Assembly (NCBI GenBank): GCA_018136815.1
Contig: CM030932.1
Span: 2,835,019 to 2,899,018, forward strand
Direction of reading: 5' to 3'
Length of the DNA: 64,000 nt
DNA from: Isochrysis galbana
Taxonomy: Eukaryota; Haptophyta; Isochrysidales; Isochrysidaceae
Each line of letters begins with the position of its first letter. Position 1 is the first letter of the stretch. The position numbers and the translations under genes are program-made. A model generated the notes under the pieces. That model had not been told where the DNA came from. It was given only the letters and a program-made list of their open reading frames with translations, and did no database searches. Below are positions 9,251 through 18,532 of the stretch, piece after piece.

Positions 9251-9374
9251 CCGCCCCACCACCACCTTCTCTCCCCCCCTTGCGGCTGTTGTGCAGCGAG
9301 GAGGGAAAGGGTTGAAGAGGTCCCGCCTGCCCGTCAACCAGCTCTCAAGCAACGGGTGGAGAGAGAGTACCAGG
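8661..9374. other. intergenic region and 5' leader of the desaturase gene
   Basis: Contains an AGAGT-type short tandem repeat (about 8695-8721), a 15-base C run near 8778, and a perfect TC dinucleotide tract at about 9209-9250 followed by a pyrimidine-rich leader before the ATG at 9375. The TC tract lies in the probable 5' UTR or core promoter. No other gene is visible. Confidence 0.5.
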
Positions 9375-10664
9375 ATGTGCTTAGCTGAGAGCGCCCTCCC
9401 CGCCACGCTGCGCCCACGCTCGCGCGGCTTGCCGTGGGCCATGGGCTTCCTTGTGAGCGCCAACTTTGCTCTCTTCTGGGCGCTGCCGATCCTCCTGCAG
9501 GGCCAGCTCTTCCATCTCGCTCTAAAGCGGGTACTAACGCCTCTCTTCCACTGGCTCGATTCAATGGGAGCACTCCGACGATTCGCCGCCGCGCACATCT
9601 ACTCCAAGCCTCAGTATGCTGACTTCTTTGCCACATCGCTCCTCACAGCCCTGAATATTCTCACGGCATTTGGCGCGCTGCTGTACCTACAGCTGACACA
9701 CGGCACCATCTCGTGGCGCGCACACGCTATGTACAATCTGGCGTGGGTCGGTTTCGGTGGGCGGATGATGGGCGCTGCCTACACCCTTGCGCACAAGGAG
9801 GGGCACAACCCGCTGATCTACCAGCGGTGGTGGCGCAAGTGGATCGGCAACGTCTTCGAGAACTGGCTGGGCGTGCTTTATGGCAACGTGCCGTACAATT
9901 TCCAGACCTCACACAATCACATCCACCACGCCCTGGACGCTGGCAAGGGAGACTCCTTCTACTGCTGGGATCTCGACCGTTCCTCGCTCAGCGACTTTGT
10001 CCTCTACACGGAACGCGCCCTATGGCACATGGTTGGCACGTCATCGCTACGCTACTTTAAGCTCCGCGGGATGGGACGGGAGTACGCGTTGCTGCGGAGG
10101 GGTATGGTGATGTTCTGGGTGGTGACGCCTCTTCTGCTCGGCCTGATCACACGTAGCCCTTGGTTCCTCTTCGTCGCATGGTTGCAGCCTCTGCTGGCCA
10201 TGACCACCTTCCTCGCGCTCATAAACTGGGGTTTCCACTCCTTCATTGAGTTCGATGAGAAGGGCCGGATCAGCCCATTGATCAGCGCGCTGACAATCGT
10301 GGACGGGGAGGACGATACTTTTGGAGAGGACGACCACATCTCCCATCACCTGGTACCGCAGAAGTGGCACACGCAGGTGAGATCCTGGCGCGAGGACACA
10401 CACATGGAGGACATCAAGAAAGTGCGCGGATCTGTCTTCCAAAAGGTGAGTATCCCCGAGCTGGCCGCCCTCATCACCCTCGGCAAGTTCGAGCGCATTG
10501 CGCAAAAACACTTCGTCGACTACTCGGGCAAGCTCTCCCAGGCTGAAATCGCTGCCATGCTACGCCGTCGCGCTCAGACCAAGGAGATGAGCCATGATGA
10601 GTACGTCGAGTGGCAGCGGCGCACCGATGCGGAACTGTTAGCCTCCCTCAAGAAAAGTCAGTAA
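9375..10664 (+). CDS. membrane fatty-acid desaturase/hydroxylase-like protein
   Basis: The 429-residue protein carries the three histidine clusters that bind the di-iron centre of membrane desaturases: HKEGH (residues 140-144), HNHIHH (180-185) and HISHH (321-325), with an extra His in WGFHSF (near 288). Hydrophobic segments at about 25-45, 85-110, 245-260 and 265-290 fit four membrane spans, with the histidines on one face. It probably acts in the ER or plastid envelope on a lipid-linked acyl chain, but substrate and double-bond position cannot be read from sequence. The frame is open upstream to 9198 only through a translated CT repeat, so I start at the ATG at 9375. There are no introns. 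The C-terminal ~110 residues are charged and soluble. It could instead be a hydroxylase of the same superfamily. Confidence 0.82.
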   Translation: MCLAESALPATLRPRSRGLPWAMGFLVSANFALFWALPILLQGQLFHLALKRVLTPLFHWLDSMGALRRFAAAHIYSKPQYADFFATSLLTALNILTAFGALLYLQLTHGTISWRAHAMYNLAWVGFGGRMMGAAYTLAHKEGHNPLIYQRWWRKWIGNVFENWLGVLYGNVPYNFQTSHNHIHHALDAGKGDSFYCWDLDRSSLSDFVLYTERALWHMVGTSSLRYFKLRGMGREYALLRRGMVMFWVVTPLLLGLITRSPWFLFVAWLQPLLAMTTFLALINWGFHSFIEFDEKGRISPLISALTIVDGEDDTFGEDDHISHHLVPQKWHTQVRSWREDTHMEDIKKVRGSVFQKVSIPELAALITLGKFERIAQKHFVDYSGKLSQAEIAAMLRRRAQTKEMSHDEYVEWQRRTDAELLASLKKSQ

Positions 10665-11117
10665 TCATGGGGAGTCGGTGAGCGAGCAGCACGTCGAGCC
10701 CAGCAGCACGTCGAGCCCAGCGAAGGCGCGGCCTGTCCTGCTTGCCACCAATCCAGCAATGTTTGTCGTCTGGGATTGGGCGGGGCATGGGTACGTCAAT
10801 CTTCCGTTGCGCGGCTTGTGTCATGTGTATTTGAGAGAGGGAGTCTGTAAAAAAAATTAAAGTCAGAGCTCGATTCGTCAAAACCTACGATCTGAAATGA
10901 GAAAAACAACATTCTTGAAGGCGTCCGCTACCCCACACCCCACGCTACAGTACAAAAGAAACGGGCCACCTAGCGGCACAGGACGAAGACGGGAACATTC
11001 CACTGTCCATTGGGGGCCGGTGCACCCCGCACCACGCCCAACCCAGCCCCCCCGCAACCTGGGCCCCTAAGTAGAGCACGAGGGGAGTTGCCGCAAGGCG
11101 GGAAGCGAGGGAGATTA
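10665..11117. other. intergenic; repeat-derived sequence
   Basis: No gene is seen. The stretch 10955-11112 resembles 12895-13060 (both contain AGTAGAGCAC followed by GGGGAGT and GCCGCAAGGC, and both lie after a GCGGCA-type segment), so it is a dispersed repeat of unknown type. Confidence 0.4.
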
Positions 11118-12078
11118 ATTTTAAACAAATTTTTATGGGTCGCGGCGGCAGGGACTGGGCAATCATATCATTCTGGCCCAGACCCCTAGCGTGGGCGCGG
11201 GCCGCGACTCGCACTCCCACGCCCAGCATGGGCCTGCCCTCGAGCTGACTCCCTGTTGCGGGCAAAGGGGGCCTTGTACACTTCCCTTTCGTATGCCCCG
11301 GTTAGGTTTTCCCGCGTCCCGATTCTCTCCTCCTTGCACCGTGCCCCGATCGCCCCGTTCCCCCTCTCCTCTCTCCTCCCCGGCCCCCCGCGAAAGCCCT
11401 CTCCCCCCCCTTCCCTCCCGTCTTTCCCTCGAGTGGTTCCTTGAGTTTCCGGTTTCCGGCCCCCTTTCCGTCTATTATTTTCCCGCGCCCCCCCCCCCCC
11501 CCCCCCCCGCGCGACGTTCTCTCTTGCTTGGTGTCTCGTATAGCCGCTCTGCGCTCTGCGCCCCCCTCGCGTCATGTGCGTCGTCGTGTCGTCGTGCACG
11601 TAAGATGTGCGGTTTGACACGCGCGCTACCGTCTTTTCGGACGAGGATTCCGAAAAGGCCGGAAGACCCCCCGATCGACTAGCTTTCGCCGAGGATTTCC
11701 GCTCACGGGGTCAAAAATGTCGACCGTCGACCCCCCCCCAACATTAGTACTTAAGGCTACTTAAAAAGCCTTGTGCTTACCTGTTTGCTGTTTGACCGCC
11801 CTATGTCTACGACAGCCTGCTGCCCTCCATGGGGTGGACCAGCATGGCTGCTGTGCCGGGTGTGGCCGAGGCCACGGGCCGTGCGGTGCGACTGGGGTCG
11901 CACTCGCCACTCGCCTGCTCGGCCTCCACGGGCGGACACGGTCGCTTCGCCAGCGACCAGCGACTGCTCCATATCCATGGGTACTGGGGGGCGCCCTCGG
12001 CGGGGGGCCCGAAGGGCAGAGGAGGGGCTCGGCGGCGCGCTCCATGGCGACCAACTATACAGTTAGTGGACAAAGGAC
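11118..12078 (-). mobile_element. diverged copy of the composite LINE-derived element
   Basis: The 5' end (minus strand) has an imperfect hairpin near 12050-12072 and an ATG at 12045 opening MERAAEPLL, the same start as LINE ORF1. The next ~280 bp match the copy at 57450-57680 (GAAGCGACC, CCGCCCGT, GGCCGAGCAGG, ACGGCCCGTGGCC). The left end at 11126-11150 (ACAAATTTTTATGGGTCGCG) matches the terminus of the element 2523-3664. A 21-base C run lies at 11488. I found no target duplication, so the boundaries are approximate. There is no intact reading frame. Confidence 0.45.
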
Positions 12079-13198
12079 GACAGTAAGAGCGACAATAATT
12101 AAATAATTTCTTAACCGTCTCACCGCACACGCGGCCGTGGGCCCTCTACTTTCTACCAAAACTTTCTACACCCCCACTCCCACTCCGCCGGCCCTTTCAC
12201 CCCCGCCATCAGGCGACTCCCCCCGTGCACTACTACGCATAGGGAGATAGGGGTAAAGGGCTTAGATATGGTCCGGTGGCCCGCGCCCCCCCCCCGGTGG
12301 TCCGTTCCCCCCTTCCTCCTGCGCCTACCGGGCTGGCGGCGTCCTTAGCCTTAGTCCCGACTTCTCTTGTAAACAGGTGCGAGACTTACCAATTTTTCCG
12401 TGGGCGGAGCTCTCGCTCCGCCCACCCCCTTCTCCGCTCTCTCTCTCCTCTCTCCTGCGGCACGCGCGATGGCGCGCCTGCGGCAGGCTTGCAGCTGCCT
12501 CTGGCGACCCTTGGAGGCTCTTGGAGGCCAGCTCAGGGGGCAGAGGAGGCTGGGGCTGGGCCCTGGCCTCCCCTGCCTCTTCCTCACTTGCGCTCCTGAG
12601 CCCCAGGGGCCCCCACGCTGCACCTGTCTGCCTGTCGACCAGGGGGGGGGGGGGGTTCGAGCGATGGGCTGGGGCTGGCCACGAGGGGCCAGGACGAGCG
12701 AACTAGGCGTGTCTGTCAGTAGGAGAGTGGGTCAGCAGGGCAGTGGGCTCCTGGCAATCCATTAGGCATGCCAGGAGGATAGGTGGTTCCTCCCCCGCGG
12801 CAGGGGAGGAGTGGAGAGAGGGGGGGGCTCGTGCCGCCCCCATGGGCGAACCAAGGTAGTATAATCTTTGTTGAGTAAGAGCGACAATAACCCAACCGGC
12901 CGCCCAGCGGCATAAGAGGAAGGAGAGAACTGTAGATCGTCGGGGACCGGAACATGGAACACGTCGCCCGCCCCTAGCACGAACCCCAATTCCTGGACCC
13001 CAAAGTAGAAAGTAGAGCACAAGGGGAGTAGCCGCAAGGCAGGAGGAGGGAGCGAGGGAGCGGGCTTGGCTGCGAACTACCTAACCCATGACCGCGAATA
13101 TAAAGAAGATTTTGCTTTTTTCTCTCTTTCAACTTTCGGCGGCAGAACGAATGGTGACGCTGTGAGGGACTACGATACATCCACATACATGAGCGCAT
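12079..13198. other. no recognisable gene; dispersed repeats
   Basis: 12470-12620 is similar in inverted orientation to 49030-49160 (shared GCTCAGGGGGCAG and GGCTGGGGCT). A G run lies at 12643-12656. 12850-13060 shares blocks with 10955-11112. No frame shows a domain I recognise. Confidence 0.4.
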
Positions 13199-14357
13199 TC
13201 AATCCTTGCCAAAGAGGTTGCCTAGGATACTCTTCGCTTTGTCCTTCGGCGATTGATATGCTGGAAGAATTTTCTCCTCGACTGTCCCGTCTGGCAACGG
13301 CACATCTACATACCTGAAGGCGGGCAGGCGAGGGGTGGGGGAAGGGTGGGGGACATGCAAGGCGTGATCAAATGAGAGAACGAGAGGATGTGATTCTTCG
13401 CCAATCTCCGACCGACACTTGGATGGAGAACCGAGCAACGGGAGATACGCACTTCACGGAGGCTGAGTTGACGCAGTGACGTTCCATCGTTGGAGTGAAT
13501 CCTTCGCCCTCGAAAACATGGCCCAGATGACCACCACAACCAGCACACCTGAAGTGAAATCAAAAGGGAGCATCCTAAGCAACGAACATGGGGCCAGCAG
13601 CCACTCCAGTTCTTCTCGTGAATGCACAACCGGCGCGCGATGGCACCCTACCACTCGTTGCACGGTCACAGCTTTGATGCTCCTTGCCTTCACCGAAGGC
13701 AAGCCAACACTCCTGCGGTGCTCACATGATCTCGACACGGCTCATGCCAAGCGAGTTGTCAGTCTTGGTGACAACTGAGCCCTGGACGATCTTGTCGAAA
13801 GCAGGCCTGCAGGACCGGAACACGCGCAACGTGAGCCTAGGCGCATGAGCCGTGTGTGCAGAAGCTTCGCGTTTGCCTTGCGTCCGGGCCCGCACCATCC
13901 ACATCCTGAATCGAACTTGGACTGCGCTGAGTAAAGTGCTGTGCCACATCCGGCGCACACGAAGTGGCCTTCCTTCGGATAGTACCTGCGGCCGGGCAGC
14001 GGGCATGAGCGACGGCGAGTGGTATGGGCGAGTTGGCGTATTTTTGTGGTCGGATGGCGCTCACTTGTTGTACTTGCCGGAGCCTGGGTACTCGGTTCCC
14101 TTTTGCCGGAGGATGTTGTACTCTTCATCTGAGAGCTGGCTCCGCCAGTCAGCCTCACTCTTTTGCACCTTGTACACGACGCCCTGGTCGTTTAGCTCGG
14201 CAAGTCCCATCGCTAGGGGTGCGGCGCGTAGCCCGCGCATCCCCAACGCCGAGACGCCACGTATCGCGAGCGGTGCGCGAGGAGAGAAGGCGGAGAGAGA
14301 GAGGAGCGCGATCGAGAGCATGGCGCTGAGCGAGCGGGAAGATTCCTTCCCCTTCAT
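13199..14357 (-). CDS. msrB: peptide methionine-R-sulfoxide reductase MsrB, five exons, probably plastid-targeted
   Basis: Reduces methionine-R-sulfoxide in oxidised proteins, using thioredoxin or glutathione as reductant. Exons (minus strand): 14357-14065, 13985-13896, 13806-13726, 13548-13453 and 13313-13199, giving 224 residues. All four introns (79, 89, 177 and 139 bp) start GTGAGC, GTGCGG, GTGAGC or GTGCGT and end CAG, and the frame is kept at each junction. Seen: [10 protein letters not shown], two CAGCG zinc-site motifs ([11 protein letters not shown] and [12 protein letters not shown]), [11 protein letters not shown] across an intron, and RHCVNS with the catalytic cysteine. The N-terminus is a hydrophobic stretch ([12 protein letters not shown]) followed by an Arg-rich segment, like the bipartite plastid presequence of red-lineage secondary algae. 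The C-terminus adds about 30 residues beyond the core. A mitochondrial or secretory fate is possible. Confidence 0.9.
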
Positions 14358-14802
14358 TCTCTACTACTCTAGAGAAGCCTCTCTCCTTAAAATTATAAGT
14401 GGGGTGAGGGCTGAGGGCAAACGCTCGCGGGAGGATACTACTTACTACTTACTACTTACTACTTACCAATGCACTCCGTCCGAGGACCGTCCGAGTCAAG
14501 TATTTACACTTTTATTTCTTGCCTGCCCCTGGTGATCCTCCTTTTTCAAGTGCTGGCGGGCTTGCTCGTCCACTCGCCAGTGTACCATAAGCCATAAGCC
14601 GCCCACAATCACGACAAATAGAAATAGCAAATAGGCAAATAGAGCTTGAGCTTGATCTCGGCTATTGATGAATGATTCTGAATGGTGAATGGTGAATGGT
14701 ATTATTATGGTTATGGTATTGTTGAAGCACCTCACGAATTCAATAATAATAGATAGATAGATAACAAAATATCTGAGCATTAGTACCACTACCACTACTC
14801 CC
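14358..14802. other. intergenic region with short tandem repeats
   Basis: A TACTTAC-type repeat lies at about 14436-14466 and a TAGA repeat at about 14748-14763. It is otherwise AT-richer than the surroundings, with no gene visible. The MsrB promoter should lie just right of 14357. Confidence 0.5.
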
Positions 14803-16388
14803 AACTAAGTTTATACTTAGTTCGCATGGGGGAGGCGCCTCGTGCCTCGTGCTCGTGCCCTCCCCCTCGGGCTCCAATTCCCCTCCGGGAGGCCTGTCGG
14901 TCACCCTCAGACTTTATTTAGCCTCCGCCTCCACTGCCACTGCCCTACGTCAAAGAACTACCATGGGGAAAGCCGCAAGGCTGGGCCCCCACACCGCAGT
15001 GTACAAAGTACAAACACGCGCTGCCATCCAACCACGACTCAATAGGCCTGCCCCCCCCTCCCCCTCCCCCAACGCTAGGCCCGAAGTAGAGTAGATGTGC
15101 CGACCCCGAACCCCGAAACCAAACAAAAAGGAACGAGGGGCGAGGGGGGGAGCCGGAAGGACCGATAACCGGAAAGATAACCACCGCTCCACCGAACCTC
15201 GACAACTCCCCGCCGGCTAGGTGGGGAGAAGGATACAAGTCCAACAAGAGACTCGAATACCCGCTAGCTGATGAACACACTTTGGACGGCAAGACACCGC
15301 TCGACGCCACCGAGGTAACACACCTCACCAGAGCCCTTCAACAAGCAAGCTGCAAACGCAAGCGCCTCACGGGACCTACCAAATGGGAGGAGAAACTCCA
15401 AATACCAACAAGCACATGGACACACCTAGCTAAGCTATACACGTCCCCAATGGTGACAGCGCGCGACACGCACCTACACTTCAAACACATAACACATAGA
15501 CGGGTGGGCACGTACAAACAATCGATTCCCTGACAGAGCAAACACATGCCGTATATGCGGAACGGCGAACGAATCCTCGACGCACCTGGGGGAATGCACC
15601 GGGATAACCAGGGTATTGGACGCACTAAACAAAATCGCGAGGTTCTCGCCCAAAGCCGAAAGAAACAGAGAAGACATCATCATAGACAATCTATTCATTT
15701 TCCCAAAAGGGGACGCCCCAAAAGCGTTATACATTCTATACCTGCTAGCATGGAGATATATCATAACAGACTTCTATAGGATTCACTATGAGAATATAAA
15801 ATACTCAGAAGAATCAATACTCATAAGAATAATAGAGAGATACACTACCCTGTGTAAAGCACTATTATTCGCATATGAAACCGACTCAGCGCGAACGGCC
15901 CAAGCGGGCATGGGAAGACAACCCAAGAAAAGGATAGATGTAGGCGACCTAAGACCCATATTTCACATAAGCGACAGAGGTGGGCTCAAACCCAGCGAGG
16001 AGCTAGCCGAGCTAGCCACCAAGCTGGGGATCGCGCACGCTGTACAGGGGACCGAAGAACGAGGCAGAGGGAACGAATAAAACACCGATACAACCAGTAA
16101 AGAAGGGCGCCGCCAGCAGCAATGCGTGCTAGACGAGACCCAACCACCAATCACGGCCGAGAGGAAGTGACACAAGAGAGAAAAAAAGACCAAAAGGCCT
16201 GCCCGGACCCCACACTCCAAACCAGACCTCAGGTAGTGCACCGAGGTCGGACCCTGGAAACCGAAGAAAAAGGAAAGAAGGGGGGCAGGGGAGGAGGTGG
16301 AGGGAGGGAAGATAAGGGCGATGGAAATAGAGGTGGCGAGTCCTGTAGACGGTAGGTGTGTAGCCCAGAATCTTCAGATGTTTTTTTT
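14803..16388 (+). mobile_element. internally deleted LINE copy
   Basis: Starts with a perfect hairpin AACTAAGT-TTAT-ACTTAGTT (14803-14822), then a 5' segment shared with the copy at 48045-48130 (GGCGCCTCGTGCC, TCGGTCACCCTCAGAC). It then passes into ORF2 C-terminal coding sequence (about 15225-16080) and a 3' UTR ending TGTAGCCCAGAATCTTCAGATG plus eight T (16381-16388). Everything between the 5' leader and the last third of ORF2, including reverse transcriptase, is absent. I saw no clear target duplication. Confidence 0.7.
15225..16080 (+). pseudogene. LINE ORF2 C-terminal fragment, frameshifted
   Basis: The first frame carries GYKSNKRLEYPLADEHTLDG ... HFKHITHRRVGTY, and near 15534 the coding shifts to a frame ending GMGRQPKKRIDVGDLRPIF and a Glu/Arg-rich tail with stop at 16080. 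These blocks align with the copy at 18852-20477, where the intervening cysteine cluster (CRMC ... HLGEC) is intact. Here that region spans the frameshift, so the protein is broken. Confidence 0.75.
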
Positions 16389-16855
16389 CTGGATGTGACC
16401 TTCAAGAACTTTTTTTCAAGATTGTTTTTTTTTTCGAGACGGGTCTCAAAAATTCACTACCGGATACCAATGCATCCAATATGTTTGTCATACGAGGGGA
16501 ACCAAAATTCGACTTCGAGTGTAGTATGTTGACTCTAGCTGGTCGATTGTCGGCGCATCAGCACCATATTTCACAGGACTCAGGCTGGGGCCATTATAGT
16601 AGAGGTCCCTAACACGCAACTCCTGATATGAAAACGAAATAGACTGATCGAAAGGAAGGCAGTGCATACGCTCAGCCAGAAAGTAGCGGTCTCCTGCATG
16701 ATGAATAGAGCTTGATCTTTGCTCCCCATGGCACCCACGGAAGGTCAATGAGAAGTGCTCGCGAGCGTACTTTCATCATGCAGAAGCAAAGATACAAATC
16801 CTCGTCTCCATGGGAACCTCATGCGATATTAGCTCAATCAGCTTTCGCAGTGACC
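16389..16855. other. intergenic; no gene seen
   Basis: Lies between the LINE tail and the 3' end of the CS-domain gene. Contains a second T run (about 16422-16435) and otherwise unremarkable sequence. The polyadenylation region of the minus-strand CS gene should fall at its right end. Confidence 0.4.
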
Positions 16856-17758
16856 TCACGTTGATCGCGGAAGTTTCATGGTGATGTAACCTTGGCTCAG
16901 TCCCGGCGCAAGGCACGGCTTTCCGTTCACAAGCAGCGTTTCGTCAAAGATGCAGTCAGCGACAGCAGCGGCCTCCTGCTTCGCTTTGGGCAGTTCGATT
17001 GAGAGGATGGGGCGCCCTGAAGTAGTGTCCTCGTCGATCAACCAGACTACCTCACTGCCAATGACCGGCTGCGCAAAGCGGCCAAACATGATGGGCGGTT
17101 GACCACCATTGTTGTCGTCGATGACTTCCTCGCCCCCCCAAACGCCATCTTCGTACAGCACCTCCGTGCTAGTGTCAACACGAACAATGAGCCAGCCTTC
17201 CACAACTTCCACGACCACGTCACGAGCTTTGATTCCATCGGCGATGAAGAGGTCCAAGAGAATGTCCGTTGGTGTCTGACGCCAACGGCCCCACTCATGC
17301 TCGCCTTCAGCTGGTGACTTCTGCGTACTCGACGCGGTAGGAGAGTTAGGACTGGGTGGAGCGCTAGAAGCCATGCTGTCGGTAACATCAATGACTCGCG
17401 GATCTCCAGCGCTGGTCTTCGTGCTATCGATGTCTTCCAAGTCGACACTGTCTCGAATCTGATCTTCCATCCCCTCGACCTCGACCATTTCCCCGGCCTC
17501 ACGCAGCTCTTGGATCTTCTCGAGCATTGCCTGACACTCCTCAATCCCGACGTCCTCGTCCGCGAGCATCGAGAGAATCCTCTCCTCATCGGCGCCTGTC
17601 TCGATCATCCGCTGGAGCTGAGAGAGCCGCGCCTCCGCCCGGCCGGCCTCAGAGGCGAGTACAGGCCCTGGTCGCCGCGCTGGCACGCCCAGCCTCAGCC
17701 CTGGAGGCGCGGTGAGCATCGCGCCGAGGACAGCCATCACACCCATCGCTACTGCCAT
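16856..17758 (-). CDS. CS/HSP20-fold protein with probable organelle presequence
   Basis: A 300-residue protein from the ATG at 17758. The frame stays open to 18004, but the upstream part looks like translated UTR and the chosen start begins directly with MAVAMGVMAVLGAMLTAPPG, a signal-like segment followed by an Arg/Pro-rich stretch. Order: presequence (1-40), acidic helical region with coiled-coil character (about 42-110), Ser/Thr/Pro linker (115-150), then a beta-rich domain (about 153-270) with WGRWRQTPTDILLDLFI, VEGWLIVRVD and GRPILSIELPKAK. The last two read like consecutive beta strands of a CS (p23/NudC-like) or alpha-crystallin fold. Such proteins act as co-chaperones. The presequence suggests a plastid location; the client and partner are unknown. 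Confidence 0.65.
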   Translation of the reverse strand: MAVAMGVMAVLGAMLTAPPGLRLGVPARRPGPVLASEAGRAEARLSQLQRMIETGADEERILSMLADEDVGIEECQAMLEKIQELREAGEMVEVEGMEDQIRDSVDLEDIDSTKTSAGDPRVIDVTDSMASSAPPSPNSPTASSTQKSPAEGEHEWGRWRQTPTDILLDLFIADGIKARDVVVEVVEGWLIVRVDTSTEVLYEDGVWGGEEVIDDNNGGQPPIMFGRFAQPVIGSEVVWLIDEDTTSGRPILSIELPKAKQEAAAVADCIFDETLLVNGKPCLAPGLSQGYITMKLPRST

Positions 17759-17935
17759 TGCACTTGCGTGAGGGAGCGATAGGTGGGGAGAGCGAGAAGA
17801 GAGGAAAAGTGTTTGGCCCCATACCAAGGGGGCCCAGTGAAAGATAGCTACTACGTGGGCGCCCAATTCCTCGCGCCGGCGCAATCCCATCGCCGTGTGT
17901 CCTTCGCCCTCTGGGGGGGCTGTGGAAGCTGGGAA

Positions 17936-18532
17936 ATGGCTCGAGGAGAGGCTAGAGGCTCGAGGCCTACTGGGAGACAGCCTCCCAGCTGCGCAGATCC
18001 GCACTCGCCGCGCGACGGCCCGCCTGGTGGAGCTGGAGCGTCTGGCGGCGACGACGTCGATGATGTCGCCAGCGTCCTTCGCACCCCTGGCGGGGCGGGC
18101 GCGGCGCCCGCGCAGCGCGAGCGGCGCTATGCGGGGCCGTCCATATCATATGCAGGCCCCCAGCGCGCCACGGCGGCGGAGGGCGTCAGGGAGAGGGCCT
18201 GTAAGGCCGTTGTGTGCTGGTACCACCCCGACACCGATCGCTCGGTGTTATGCTCCAAGGCCCAATGGGCCGCGGAGTTTGGGGTGGACCGGCGGCGCAT
18301 GGACCACTGGGAGAAGAGGCTCGGCGCCGAGGATCTCGAGCGCATACGGCGTGGCGTCATTCCCCTGCCGGCCAGAGCTCCGGGGCCACAGGGAGAGGAG
18401 TGCTCGTACGCTCGTGCGCCCGAGCAAGCGGCCGACCGTGCAGCAGCCCTCGGCTCCAAGCATGGATACGACTTGAGCATTGTGGATGGGATCAGGGCTG
18501 CCTTGCGGTTGCAACTGGGCCTGCATGCATGT
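17936..18532 (+). CDS. hypothetical protein, 3' end cut by a LINE insertion
   Basis: An open frame starts at the ATG at 17936 (MARGEARGSRPTG) and runs into the A run that marks the LINE end at 18533. The part with the most protein-like character is around 18190-18360 (VVCWYHPDTDRSVLCSKAQWAAEFGVDRRRMDHWEKRLGAED, broken up here only for description), with an internal WAAEFGVDRRRMDHWEKRL segment that could form a helix-turn-helix. I do not recognise the family. Because the frame ends exactly at the transposon junction, the original gene probably continued beyond it. It may be part of another repeated element. Confidence 0.35.

Noticed and set aside
11191-11682. 163-residue Pro/Ser-rich frame
   Set aside because: Pyrimidine-rich low-complexity sequence with a 21-base C run inside an element remnant; no start context or domain.
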